From JBMFVE01 sp049966155 (GTDB taxonomy: Bacteria > Bacteroidota > Ignavibacteria > Kryptoniales > JAKASW01): a DNA stretch of 51,780 bases. The notes under the pieces were generated by a model. It had not been told where the DNA came from. It was given only the letters and a program-made list of their open reading frames with translations, and did not search any database. Shown one piece after another: positions 41,084 through 49,340 of this stretch. The DNA is taken from positions 1 to 51,780 of the forward strand of contig JBMFVE010000014.1 in assembly GCA_049966155.1 (NCBI GenBank). Direction: 5' to 3'. The position numbers were made by a program, and so were the translations under genes. How positions within the stretch are numbered: the first letter of the stretch is position 1; each line of letters starts with the position of its first letter.

Positions 41084-42487
41084 ATGGGCAAAATCGAAGC
41101 TCAAACTGTTAAGGGATTCCGTGATCTGATGCCCGCACAGGCAAGGCGAAAATCAGAGATAATTTCAAAGATTAAAGCAGCGTATGAACAATTTGGCTTT
41201 CAACCTGTTGAGACACCTGCACTTGAATATCTGGATATTTTGCTTGATGAATATGGAGAGGAAAACACAAGGCAAATATTCAAATTAAAAAGTCCAGAAA
41301 ACCAGGATGTCGCACTTAGATTTGATTTGACTGTCCCCCTTGCTCGCCTTGTTGCACAGTACAACGACCTGCCAAGGCCATTTAAGAGATACCAGGTTGC
41401 AAGTGTATGGCGAGCCGACAAACCAGATCCTGGGCGGTTCAGGGAGTTTACCCAATTTGATGTTGATATTGTCGGCACATCAAGCCAGCTCGCCGAGGCT
41501 GAGGTCATCAGCGCAGTTGTCAATGCACTGACAAGCATTGACATTGGTGAATTTGAAGTGAAAGTCAACAGCAGGAGAGTTCTCAACGCGGTGGTGAATT
41601 ATGCCGGCATTCCTGATGAACTGGGGAAAAATGTATTTCGAGTGCTTGATAAACTAAACAAGATCGGGATGGAGAATGTAAAACTTGAGCTGACACGGGG
41701 TCGTTATGACGTGTCAGGCGATTTTATTCCTGGACTTGGGCTCGATTCTGGGAGTGTAGCAAAAATAGAGGACTACCTTATGCTCCCAAAAGGCGACCGC
41801 AAGATAGTTACGAAAGAGCTCTCTTCCCTCCTTGGAGACCAGAGTGCAGTGGAACTTATTAAACTTGATGAGTTCCTTTCTGTCCTTGGTTTAAAAAGCG
41901 AAATTGTTTCGTATGACCCAACTATAGCAAGGGGACTTGACTACTACACTGGACCCGTCTTCGAAGTTGTTTTGAAAGATAAGGCGCAATTTGGCAGCAT
42001 TGCCGGAGGTGGGAGGTACGATGGATTGGTTAAACGCTTTACCGAAGTAGAAATACCTGCAGTTGGATTTTCAATAGGCGTCGACCGTCTACTGGCAGCA
42101 ATTGAAAGCAAATTACCAGCTGAAAGCCCTGTTGACATCGTGGTCACAGTAATGGATCGCAATAAATTATCTGACTACCTGTCAATTGCCAATGATCTGC
42201 GTAAATCTGGAAAACTTATCGTGGATCTCTACGTTGGCGATGAAAAGAGCCTCAGAAAGCAGTTGCAATATGCCGACAGAGTTGGCGCTAAAATCGCTGT
42301 AATAGTTGGGCCGGATGAGTTCCAACGTGGAACTGTTACGATAAAAGATCTGCGTAAGGGTAAAAGTGAAAGTAAGGATATTTCCGACAGAGAGAAATGG
42401 CTTAAGAAAACGCGCGAAATACAGGTTGAAATACCTCGAAGCGAAATGACTTCAGCTTTGATAACCATTTTATCTTCCGTAGGATAG
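41084..42487 (+). CDS. hisS: Histidyl-tRNA synthetase (divergent type)
   Basis: Class II synthetase that charges tRNA-His; 467 residues. The N-terminus GFRDLMP, motif 2 around R110-F122, the histidine-specific ARGLDYYTGPVFEV and GGGRYDGLV (motif 3 region), and the C-terminal anticodon domain (about 350-435) are present. Motif 2 reads VWRADKPDPGRFREFTQFDVDIVG-like (split here), where usual bacterial enzymes have FRYERPQKGRYRQFHQ; the PGRFR.F.Q.D.D form recalls the alphaproteobacterial class that goes with an unusual tRNA-His. An extra 30 residues follow the anticodon domain. AGGAAAG lies about 10 nt upstream. Confidence 0.93.
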   Translation: MGKIEAQTVKGFRDLMPAQARRKSEIISKIKAAYEQFGFQPVETPALEYLDILLDEYGEENTRQIFKLKSPENQDVALRFDLTVPLARLVAQYNDLPRPFKRYQVASVWRADKPDPGRFREFTQFDVDIVGTSSQLAEAEVISAVVNALTSIDIGEFEVKVNSRRVLNAVVNYAGIPDELGKNVFRVLDKLNKIGMENVKLELTRGRYDVSGDFIPGLGLDSGSVAKIEDYLMLPKGDRKIVTKELSSLLGDQSAVELIKLDEFLSVLGLKSEIVSYDPTIARGLDYYTGPVFEVVLKDKAQFGSIAGGGRYDGLVKRFTEVEIPAVGFSIGVDRLLAAIESKLPAESPVDIVVTVMDRNKLSDYLSIANDLRKSGKLIVDLYVGDEKSLRKQLQYADRVGAKIAVIVGPDEFQRGTVTIKDLRKGKSESKDISDREKWLKKTREIQVEIPRSEMTSALITILSSVG

Positions 42488-42559
42488 CCCTTTTAATCTT
42501 ATGTTATTTAAACGATTATGGTTTAATTGGTCTGAGGCAGCTTTAACACAGGAGGAAGT

Positions 42560-43666
42560 ATGAAAGTTAAAATCAAAGTATTAGCTTTTCTCTTCATCCT
42601 TTCAATAATCGGGTTTGCTCAGGAAAACAACCATCTCATCAACCCACTACCCTCAGGAGATTTTTCAGGTTCGACAAAGTTTGGTCAAGATGATGAAAGG
42701 CCGGTCAGGGATAATGTTGGCTTTTGCTGGAACCCATTGGAGATGGAAAGGCTTATCTCCTATTTAAAAGAAAATAATTCAATTAGTTCACCCCCACGTC
42801 ATATGGTAGCTGCAATCTCACCCCATGATGACTATCTTTATGCCGCCCGGGTTTACTATCCCCTTTACCGTGTGTTTCGAGCCAGAGAAGTTGTCATATT
42901 TGGAGTTACTCACAGTACAGTTCGATCACAAATTGGGGATCCCCACAACATTATAATTCTCGAGAGCTACAGAAAATGGCATGGACTTACTCACCCTGTT
43001 TCAATATCGCCGCTTCGTGATTTCATAAAGGCGCGTCTTGACACCTCAGACTATATGGTGAGCAACAAAGCTCACGCTCTGGAACATTCGATAGAGGCGC
43101 TCATTCCATTTTTGCAATATTTCAACCCCGATGTGAAAATTACTCCAATTATGGTTACCCAGATGCAATTTGAAAAAATGGACGAAATCTCAGGAAAACT
43201 ATCTTCTATAGTTTCAGAATACATCAAAACCAACCACCTCGTTCCGGGGAAGGACATTGCATTCTTGATTTCATCGGATGCAAACCATTATGGACCTGAT
43301 TTTAACAACAACCCATTTGGAGTAGATTTGGATGCTCATACAAAAGCGACATATCAGGACAAACTCATTGCGCAGCGTGACCTCGAAGGAAAGATAACAC
43401 CTCAAAAGGTCAAGGACTTTTCAGGTGAAATGAAAAATGTGGTCTGGTGCGGTAAATTCTCCATCCCTTTTGGACTGCTGACAGTGGAAAAAGTTGTGCG
43501 TGACTTAAATTCTGACAGCCTTGAAGGTAAGCTAATTGCATATTCTGATTCTTACACTGAAGGTGTCATTCCTTTAAAAAATACTGGAATGGGAACAACA
43601 GCGCCATTTTCACTAAAGCACTGGGTTGGCTGGCTTTCTGCTGCTTACTACATTGACAAAAAATGA
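42560..43666 (+). CDS. MEMO-family protein with signal peptide
   Basis: 368-residue member of the MEMO1/AmmeMemoRadiSam system protein B family (fold related to class III extradiol dioxygenases). The family histidine motifs appear as ISPHDDYLYA, FGVTHS, HALEHSIEALIPFLQ and SSDANHYGP. Unlike the cytosolic family members I know, it begins with an apparent Sec signal (KIKVLAFLFILSIIGFAQ, cleavage after FAQ), so it is probably periplasmic. Neither an AMMECR1 nor a radical SAM partner is nearby. GGAGGA precedes the ATG. Function unknown. Confidence 0.85.
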   Translation: MKVKIKVLAFLFILSIIGFAQENNHLINPLPSGDFSGSTKFGQDDERPVRDNVGFCWNPLEMERLISYLKENNSISSPPRHMVAAISPHDDYLYAARVYYPLYRVFRAREVVIFGVTHSTVRSQIGDPHNIIILESYRKWHGLTHPVSISPLRDFIKARLDTSDYMVSNKAHALEHSIEALIPFLQYFNPDVKITPIMVTQMQFEKMDEISGKLSSIVSEYIKTNHLVPGKDIAFLISSDANHYGPDFNNNPFGVDLDAHTKATYQDKLIAQRDLEGKITPQKVKDFSGEMKNVVWCGKFSIPFGLLTVEKVVRDLNSDSLEGKLIAYSDSYTEGVIPLKNTGMGTTAPFSLKHWVGWLSAAYYIDKK

Positions 43667-43678
43667 ATATTATGAAGC

Positions 43679-43713
43679 ATTCGCTGTAGATTCCTGGACG
43701 GTCTACAGCGAAT
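43679..43713. terminator. Bidirectional terminator-like hairpin
   Basis: ATTCGCTGTAGA (43679-43690) and TCTACAGCGAAT (43702-43713) are perfectly complementary (12 bp) around an 11-nt loop. It lies between the convergent MEMO and BON genes, the right place to end both. Neither side has a long T-run, so it may act as a bidirectional or mRNA-stabilising stem. Confidence 0.7.
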
Positions 43714-43735
43714 TAACATACTTACTTATGCGCCC

Positions 43736-44494
43736 CTATTTAGAAACCTCAAGATCATTTATCACGTCAAAAGCATCCGTATGAAACCTTATCTGGTTTC
43801 CTATATAGTCCTTCAAACTTTCCGAGTTGACCTTCCCCTTTAAAATAACGGTGCTCATATTGACGATGATGTGAATTGGTGGGTTCGGCTCGAACGCATA
43901 CCCAACAAAAAACGGATCATCATAAATTAACCTGGCGCATCTGTACTGTAGATACTCGGAGCCCATCGCATTTTTAAGATCATTGACAACCTTCTTTACC
44001 CCTTCAACCCTTTCTGCCTGAGAAACAAATTCTGTTGCATGCCATGGAACGTGCACCCAGCCCTTCAATGTAACAACCCCATTTGAAGCAGACACATGGA
44101 CCCAATCAAATACCGAATAAAAAATGTGGCTGGCAATCTTTTTCATCACTTCACGAGCCAGTTGGCCATCGGGAATATAGGCAGATGAAACCTTAAGTTC
44201 ATTTACAACCTTGTATGAGCCTTCTACCCCCTGTGCAAGCTTTTCGGCTTGCTTCATTTGATAAATTGTTGGAACACTACCACTTAAAGTAATGGTGTCG
44301 TTGCTTACCATTACATTAACATTCCTGTTCTTAAGAATACCCTCTTTGGCTAACTTGTACTCAACAAAAATCTTAATCGTACTGTTGTTATCCTTTTGTT
44401 GTTGAGCAAAGCTCACTGTGACAAAGGTACCTATTATGGTCATTATACTGACAATAATAGACAAGTTTCGAATTATTTTCGACCTGATAAACAT
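43736..44494 (-). CDS. Periplasmic triple BON-domain protein
   Basis: 252-residue exported protein with three consecutive BON domains (about 45-105, 110-175, 180-252), each with the typical V..GxV....... A...... GV..V.N.L pattern (for example TITLSGSVPT, VVTLKGWVHV, TVILKGKVNS). OsmY-like BON proteins are thought to protect or bridge envelope lipids. A signal peptide ends near VSFAQQ. The ATG at 44494 is chosen because GGAGG lies 6 nt upstream and the signal peptide follows; the open frame runs 25 codons further up without support. Confidence 0.85.
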   Translation of the reverse strand: MFIRSKIIRNLSIIVSIMTIIGTFVTVSFAQQQKDNNSTIKIFVEYKLAKEGILKNRNVNVMVSNDTITLSGSVPTIYQMKQAEKLAQGVEGSYKVVNELKVSSAYIPDGQLAREVMKKIASHIFYSVFDWVHVSASNGVVTLKGWVHVPWHATEFVSQAERVEGVKKVVNDLKNAMGSEYLQYRCARLIYDDPFFVGYAFEPNPPIHIIVNMSTVILKGKVNSESLKDYIGNQIRFHTDAFDVINDLEVSK

Positions 44495-44671
44495 GACATA
44501 CCTCCGCTGTTTTAGTTTGTGTTTTATTTCCCTGTTAAAAAGGAAAATGAATTTACTCAACACTCCCAATCCCGGCGCTTACATTAATTGACGAAATAAA
44601 AATCCATGAGTTTCAGAAAACAAATTGAGGCCATCCTATTCCCTGCCGGGGAATTTAATGAATCACATCTC

Positions 44672-45121
44672 TTACTTACCCGATTCTCCAAATGTCTTAA
44701 TCAATCCCCGGGTTAACGCATCTTTTTCAGTTTTTGACAGCCGTGCTTCAGGGTGCATTATTAAATACTGAAATGGAGGCATATCACCCTCCCGAACTTC
44801 TTCTGCCGCTCTCGAACCATGATTTGTTCTCCCTGGCACCCACTCGGAAACATTAAAATCCTCCCTTGCCTCATCAACATCACTCTGAACTAACCATGAG
44901 GCCGGTGCAATATTACTGTACCATGGCCATGAGGTTTTATTACTGTGGCAGTTCCCACATGCTCTGTAGAAGAGGGACTCAGTTTGCGGGCTATCCCATT
45001 TGGGTTCACCAACAACGGGCGGGTTAATGTGACTGTGTCCATAAGGCACAAATTGTATTATTATAAAAAAGCCGATGATAGTTAAAGCAATCTTCAAGAT
45101 TATATTTTGTTTTTTAACCAT
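44672..45121 (-). CDS. Haem-binding domain protein (cytochrome c-like)
   Basis: 149-residue protein with an N-terminal membrane helix or signal (about 8-25) and one haem site ACGNCH, followed by SNKTSWPWYSNIAPASWLVQ and the DMPPFQYLIMHPEARLS segment. This is the small 'haem_bd' family common in Bacteroidota and planctomycetes, with unknown redox partner. Met in DMPP may be the axial ligand. It follows glmS after 18 nt, on the same strand, so the two are likely co-transcribed although no functional link is evident. Confidence 0.85.
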   Translation of the reverse strand: MVKKQNIILKIALTIIGFFIIIQFVPYGHSHINPPVVGEPKWDSPQTESLFYRACGNCHSNKTSWPWYSNIAPASWLVQSDVDEAREDFNVSEWVPGRTNHGSRAAEEVREGDMPPFQYLIMHPEARLSKTEKDALTRGLIKTFGESGK

Positions 45122-45139
45122 TGAGATCCTTTTGGGTTT

Positions 45140-46972
45140 TTATTCGACAGTTACGCTTTTTGCAAGGTTTCGAGGTTGATCAACGTTACAGCCTCTTTTT
45201 ACTGCTATATAATAGGCCAGCAACTGCAGCGGTATCACAGAAAGAATGGGGCTCAGGATTTCCGAAGTCTCCGGTATTTCTACTATATGTTCGGCAAGCT
45301 GCCTCAATCTGCTGTCGGGAGTGTTGGAAATGGCAATCACTCTACCCTTCCGTGCGCGCACCTCCTGAATATTGCTTAACACTTTATCATAAGTAGAATC
45401 CTTGAGAGCAATAAACACCACGGGCATATTTTCATCAATCAGGGCTATTGGACCATGTTTCATCTCGGCTGCTGGATAGCCTTCCGCGTGAATGTAAGAA
45501 ATCTCCTTTAACTTTAAGGCTCCTTCAAGAGCAACGGGGAAATTTACCCCCCGTCCCAGGTAAAGAAAATTCTTTGCATTACGAAACTCATCCGCTATTT
45601 TCTCAACTTCATCAGATCTATTCATAATTTGTGCAATTTTCACCGGGAGCTCCAGGATTTCCCCGGCAAGGGTTTTACCCCTCATTTCATCCATCATTCC
45701 TTTCATTCGAGCAACGTACAGATTTAAAAGATTAAGCACGACGAGCTGGGATGTAAATGCCTTAGTTGAGGCTACACCTATTTCCGGACCCGCATGAATA
45801 TAAACACCTGCATCTGCTTCACGAGCTATTGTACTCCCAACCACATTTACTATTCCAAAAGTTGGTATTCCATTATGTTTTGCCTGACGCACTGCAGCCA
45901 GTGTATCGGCTGTTTCTCCACTCTGACTGATTGCCCAGACCACATCCCCCGGCATCAGAACAGGACTCCTGTACCGAAACTCAGAAGCATAATCAACTTC
46001 GACTGGAATTCTGGCACATTGTTCGATTATGTACTTACCAACAAGAGCTGCATGCCAGGAGGTCCCGCATGCAGTGAATACAAACCTTTTTGCTTTTAAA
46101 ATGACATCCGACACATCCTCCAACCCGCCTAATTTTGCCATGCCATCTTCTTCAATAATTCTGCCGCGCATTGCATTCTTCACCGTCTCAGGCTGTTCAT
46201 GAATCTCCTTCAGCATAAAATGCTGATATCCGCTCTTTTCAATTTCTTCAATGTCAAATGTGATTTGTTCCATTTCTCTAACGACAGGCTCGTCATTCAA
46301 CGTCCGCACCGTAACATCAGTGCGTGAAAGAGTCGCCACATCATTATCTTGCAAATAAACAACCTTTCGTGTATGATTGACAAGCGCTGCTGCATCTGAT
46401 GCTACAAGATTTTCATTTTCACCAATTCCTATTACCAATGGACTTCCCCGCCTGGCAACTACGAGCCTGTCAGGGTAAAAGAGAGAGAGCACAACAATTC
46501 CAAATGTACCGTCGACTTCCCTGAGGGCTTTCATCACCGCTAATTCAAGGTCATTTGTGGACTTGAGAAACTCCTCTACTAAATGGACAAGAACTTCTGT
46601 GTCTGTTTCACTTATAAACTTATGTCCAAGAGATAATAGTTTTCTCCTTAAGGCCGTATGGTTTTCAATAATACCGTTATGAATAAGGGCTGTCCCGGCG
46701 GTGCAATCAATGTGTGGGTGAGCATTAGCTTTTGTCGGCTCCCCATGAGTTGCCCACCTTGTATGACCAATACCAATACTGCTGGAAGGCATATCATTAA
46801 CTATAGAATCAAGTTTAGATACGTTTCCTACTGTCTTCTCCACAAAAAGCTTATGGTCGGTGAAAAATGCTACACCTGCTGAATCGTACCCGCGATACTC
46901 AAGCCTCTTTAACCCATCTATGATTATTTTTCTGGCATCCCTCTCTCCAATATACCCTACAATACCACACAT
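45140..46972 (-). CDS. glmS: Glutamine-fructose-6-phosphate aminotransferase
   Basis: Makes glucosamine-6-phosphate for peptidoglycan and lipopolysaccharide. The 610 residues start with the Ntn nucleophile Cys2 (MCGIVGYIG), continue with the glutaminase domain (GHTRWATHG), then two SIS domains (about 285-420 and 455-590) with CGTSWHAALVGKY and ISQSGETADT, and end SVTVE. AGGAGGAACC lies before the ATG. The upstream leader is about 30 nt, too short for a glmS ribozyme, so control is probably only by the promoter at 47008-47035. Confidence 0.96.
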   Translation of the reverse strand: MCGIVGYIGERDARKIIIDGLKRLEYRGYDSAGVAFFTDHKLFVEKTVGNVSKLDSIVNDMPSSSIGIGHTRWATHGEPTKANAHPHIDCTAGTALIHNGIIENHTALRRKLLSLGHKFISETDTEVLVHLVEEFLKSTNDLELAVMKALREVDGTFGIVVLSLFYPDRLVVARRGSPLVIGIGENENLVASDAAALVNHTRKVVYLQDNDVATLSRTDVTVRTLNDEPVVREMEQITFDIEEIEKSGYQHFMLKEIHEQPETVKNAMRGRIIEEDGMAKLGGLEDVSDVILKAKRFVFTACGTSWHAALVGKYIIEQCARIPVEVDYASEFRYRSPVLMPGDVVWAISQSGETADTLAAVRQAKHNGIPTFGIVNVVGSTIAREADAGVYIHAGPEIGVASTKAFTSQLVVLNLLNLYVARMKGMMDEMRGKTLAGEILELPVKIAQIMNRSDEVEKIADEFRNAKNFLYLGRGVNFPVALEGALKLKEISYIHAEGYPAAEMKHGPIALIDENMPVVFIALKDSTYDKVLSNIQEVRARKGRVIAISNTPDSRLRQLAEHIVEIPETSEILSPILSVIPLQLLAYYIAVKRGCNVDQPRNLAKSVTVE

Positions 46973-47007
46973 GGTTCCTCCTTTTGTTAGTTAAGGAAAC
47001 TTTAAAA

Positions 47008-47035
47008 GTTATATCCTCTGTTGGGTCCTTTTCAA
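47008..47035 (-). promoter_or_regulatory. Putative glmS promoter
   Basis: On the minus strand TTGAAA (47035-47030), 16-nt spacer, TATAAC (47013-47008). It lies 36-63 nt before the glmS ATG, giving a leader of about 30 nt that carries the strong GGAGG site. Confidence 0.45.
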
Positions 47036-47057
47036 TAGGACATGAAATTTTTCTGCT

Positions 47058-47810
47058 TCAATGAAAACTTTTTAATCCAAGGGCTGCCAGCATTCGTCCG
47101 CTATTTTCCCCATCTCTTCTGTAAGAATGAAAGTTTAAGTTGCATATAGTGCACTGTTCACTTACCTCTATATTTTCCGCTGGAACACCTATTTTCATTG
47201 CTTCTTCTGAGTTTACAGATTTTAGATCTAACATATACCTTCCATTTCGATTCTCAGTTAAGAATCTATCATCAAAATAATTTGCAACTTCTTCTCCAAC
47301 TTCATAGCAGCATTTACTGGCGGCTGGTCCTATGTACAAAAATACATCCTTCATTTTGGAATTAAATTCATGAATGAAGACATCCAATGCTTTCATAAGT
47401 ATTCTTTCCTTTGTCCCGCGCCAGCCAGCGTGTACCGCACCCACAATTTTTTGAGAATGATCATAAATAAGTATTGGAACACAGTCAGCAATGGAAATGG
47501 TAAGCAGTAAATCAGGATGATTCGTAATTAGAGCATCTGTGGCTCGATACGTTCCGCTCTTATGAACAACTGTAACATTTGAACTATGAACCTGATTTGC
47601 CCGGACAACATTCCTCTCATTAAAACCAAGGGCAGAGAAGAACTCTGCCCTATTTTCAACTTCCTCTGCTTTCATACTGAAAAGCGATTTTTTTCCGGGT
47701 ACTCTTAAGCTGACGCCGTGAGGCACACCCAGAATCGACAGCAACTCAGATTTAATGAATGTGGGTTTAGATGCTATCAAAGGCTTCCTTGAGATCTCGT
47801 ATAATGTCAT
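47058..47810 (-). CDS. pgeF: PgeF/YfiH-family (LACC1-like) multicopper-fold protein
   Basis: 250-residue protein of the YfiH/PgeF family, known for peptidoglycan editing (clearing misincorporated serine intermediates) and for purine nucleoside cleavage in LACC1 relatives. It has the metal triad set: His in ANQVHSSNV, Cys in SIADCVPILI, His in GAVHAGWRGT, plus GPAASKCCYEVGEEV. The first 25 residues overlap the preceding PLP-enzyme gene by 44 nt; ATG at 47810 is used because VPHGVSLR, the conserved family start, needs the upstream residues. No strong ribosome site; coupling to the upstream gene is likely. Confidence 0.9.
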   Translation of the reverse strand: MTLYEISRKPLIASKPTFIKSELLSILGVPHGVSLRVPGKKSLFSMKAEEVENRAEFFSALGFNERNVVRANQVHSSNVTVVHKSGTYRATDALITNHPDLLLTISIADCVPILIYDHSQKIVGAVHAGWRGTKERILMKALDVFIHEFNSKMKDVFLYIGPAASKCCYEVGEEVANYFDDRFLTENRNGRYMLDLKSVNSEEAMKIGVPAENIEVSEQCTICNLNFHSYRRDGENSGRMLAALGLKSFH

Positions 47811-49107
47811 CAACCTTCTCCAGACCTATGGAAAGCCTTATACCACCGGGATCTATCCCCTTCTTAATCTGCTCACTTGCAGGAATTGCAGCGTGGGTCA
47901 TACTACCCGGATGTTCAATTAAAGTCCTGATATTGCCAAGGCTTACTGCCAGAGTAATGGTGTATGCGTTCTTTGCAACGTAATTTATAAACTTTTCACC
48001 GCGCTTACGGCTGTCCTCTGGATTTTTCCCTTTTAAAACAAAGTATATCATTGATCCAGGAGCAAAGTTACCATCAAAGTCGTGCATTTGCTTCTTTGCC
48101 CTGTCATGATGTTTGAAATTGTCAAGACCAGGGTAGTTTACCATTTCAACTTTAGGGTTGGCCAGAAGAAATCGCGCAATTTGCATAGCAGTTTGCTGTT
48201 GCTGGCGCAATCTCACAGGCAATGTTGGCAACCCGTAAACAAGGATGCTCCATGCGCTCTTTGTCGAAAGGACGGCACCGAAATCTTTGCGAAAGAGCAA
48301 AAGCAGGTCGCGGCTCCACAAAGGCCCTATTACAGCCCCACCAAGATCTGTTCCAAATCCCCCAATGTTCTTTGTCAGAGAATGTACAACAAAATCAGCG
48401 CCATGTTCCAGAGGGCGCTGACAAAACGGACTTGAGAAAGTATTATCAACCACCACATAAAGTTTACGATTTGGTTTTCTCTTTTTGTTTTCTTCAGCAA
48501 CAATGTTAGCTATTTCCTCTATATCAATGATATCCAGGGTTGGATTTACAGGGGTTTCAAAGTATACCACCCTTGTGTTTGGCGAAATGGCTTTTTGTAA
48601 ATTTCTGGCATTGACAAGGTCGATGAATTTTACATTAATCTTATATCTGGGATACCATCTGGTGAGAAGTTCGTAAGTACAACCGTACAGGATATTATGA
48701 GCAACTATTTCATCACCAGTTGCAGTTAGCATTCCGAGTGCAGCTGAAATAGCACCCATTCCTGAGCCAAATGTGACACATGCTTCACCTGCTTCTGCAA
48801 GTGCAAGATTTTCTTCAAGCATATCCTTGTTTGGTTCTCCCAACCTGTCATAAATATAAATTGGGGCGGGACCTGGAACGTCAGGTTCATTTGAAGTATG
48901 AGCAAATTCAACAAATCCCTGGGCACCTCGCTGTGCAGATTCTAGTCGAAATGTTGCACTTGAGGTAATTGGTGGAACAAGGTGGTGAGAGTAATCCCAT
49001 TTCTCTGTATAAGCCTTTCCATAAATGAGATGTGTCTCTGCACTATAGTCATTACTAACAAGCAAAGGCTTGCGATTGACTTTCTTGCTGAGTTTGATTT
49101 TCTTCAT
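47767..49107 (-). CDS. Cys/Met-metabolism PLP enzyme (gamma-lyase-like)
   Basis: 446-residue fold-type I PLP enzyme of the trans-sulphuration family (cystathionine gamma-synthase/lyase, methionine gamma-lyase). It has the phosphate-binding GSGMGAISAAL, the cofactor Asp in VVDNTFSSPFCQRPL, the Schiff-base Lys in HSLTKNIGGFG (usual SATKYIGGHSD) and the substrate Arg in PGGIRLSIGLE. The N-terminal loop reads IYDRLGEPNKDMLEE where others have YSRxxNPT. These changes and the extra 40 N-terminal residues point to a subgroup whose reaction I cannot name. AAAAGGAG lies 8 nt before the ATG. Confidence 0.88.
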   Translation of the reverse strand: MKKIKLSKKVNRKPLLVSNDYSAETHLIYGKAYTEKWDYSHHLVPPITSSATFRLESAQRGAQGFVEFAHTSNEPDVPGPAPIYIYDRLGEPNKDMLEENLALAEAGEACVTFGSGMGAISAALGMLTATGDEIVAHNILYGCTYELLTRWYPRYKINVKFIDLVNARNLQKAISPNTRVVYFETPVNPTLDIIDIEEIANIVAEENKKRKPNRKLYVVVDNTFSSPFCQRPLEHGADFVVHSLTKNIGGFGTDLGGAVIGPLWSRDLLLLFRKDFGAVLSTKSAWSILVYGLPTLPVRLRQQQQTAMQIARFLLANPKVEMVNYPGLDNFKHHDRAKKQMHDFDGNFAPGSMIYFVLKGKNPEDSRKRGEKFINYVAKNAYTITLAVSLGNIRTLIEHPGSMTHAAIPASEQIKKGIDPGGIRLSIGLEKVDDIIRDLKEAFDSI

Positions 49108-49125
49108 GATGCTTGCTCCTTTTCG

Positions 49126-49154
49126 TTGATTTAGAGAGGGCTGCTTTTTATATT
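49126..49154 (+). promoter_or_regulatory. tRNA-Lys promoter
   Basis: TTGATT (49126-49131), 17-nt spacer, TATATT (49149-49154), identical to the cdd and tetR promoters. It ends 22 nt before the mature tRNA start, a usual distance for a tRNA gene with a short 5' leader. Confidence 0.6.
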
Positions 49155-49176
49155 ATTACACTAAGTTAACACATTT

Positions 49177-49249
49177 GCACCATTAGCTCAATTGGTAGAG
49201 CAACTGACTCTTAATCAGTGGGTTGCAGGTTCGAGTCCTGCATGGTGCA
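49177..49249 (+). tRNA. tRNA-Lys (anticodon CTT)
   Basis: Full cloverleaf: acceptor GCACCAT paired with ATGGTGC, D-arm GCTC/GAGC with AATTGGTA loop, anticodon stem ACTGA/TCAGT with loop CTCTTAA (anticodon CTT at 49210-49212, decoding AAG), T-arm GCAGG-TTCGAGT-CCTGC and discriminator A at 49249. The 3' CCA is encoded (49250-49252). No second tRNA is adjacent. Confidence 0.97.
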
Positions 49250-49340
49250 CCAGTATTAAGGGGGTGATATTACCTATCCTCACTCTTCCTTTGTTTTTGT
49301 TCAATACAAATAAGACCGACTTCATAATTACAGGACATTT

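Noticed and set aside
46973..47007. glmS ribozyme in the glmS leader
   Set aside because: The predicted leader is only about 30 nt, far too short for the ribozyme, and its core elements are not seen.
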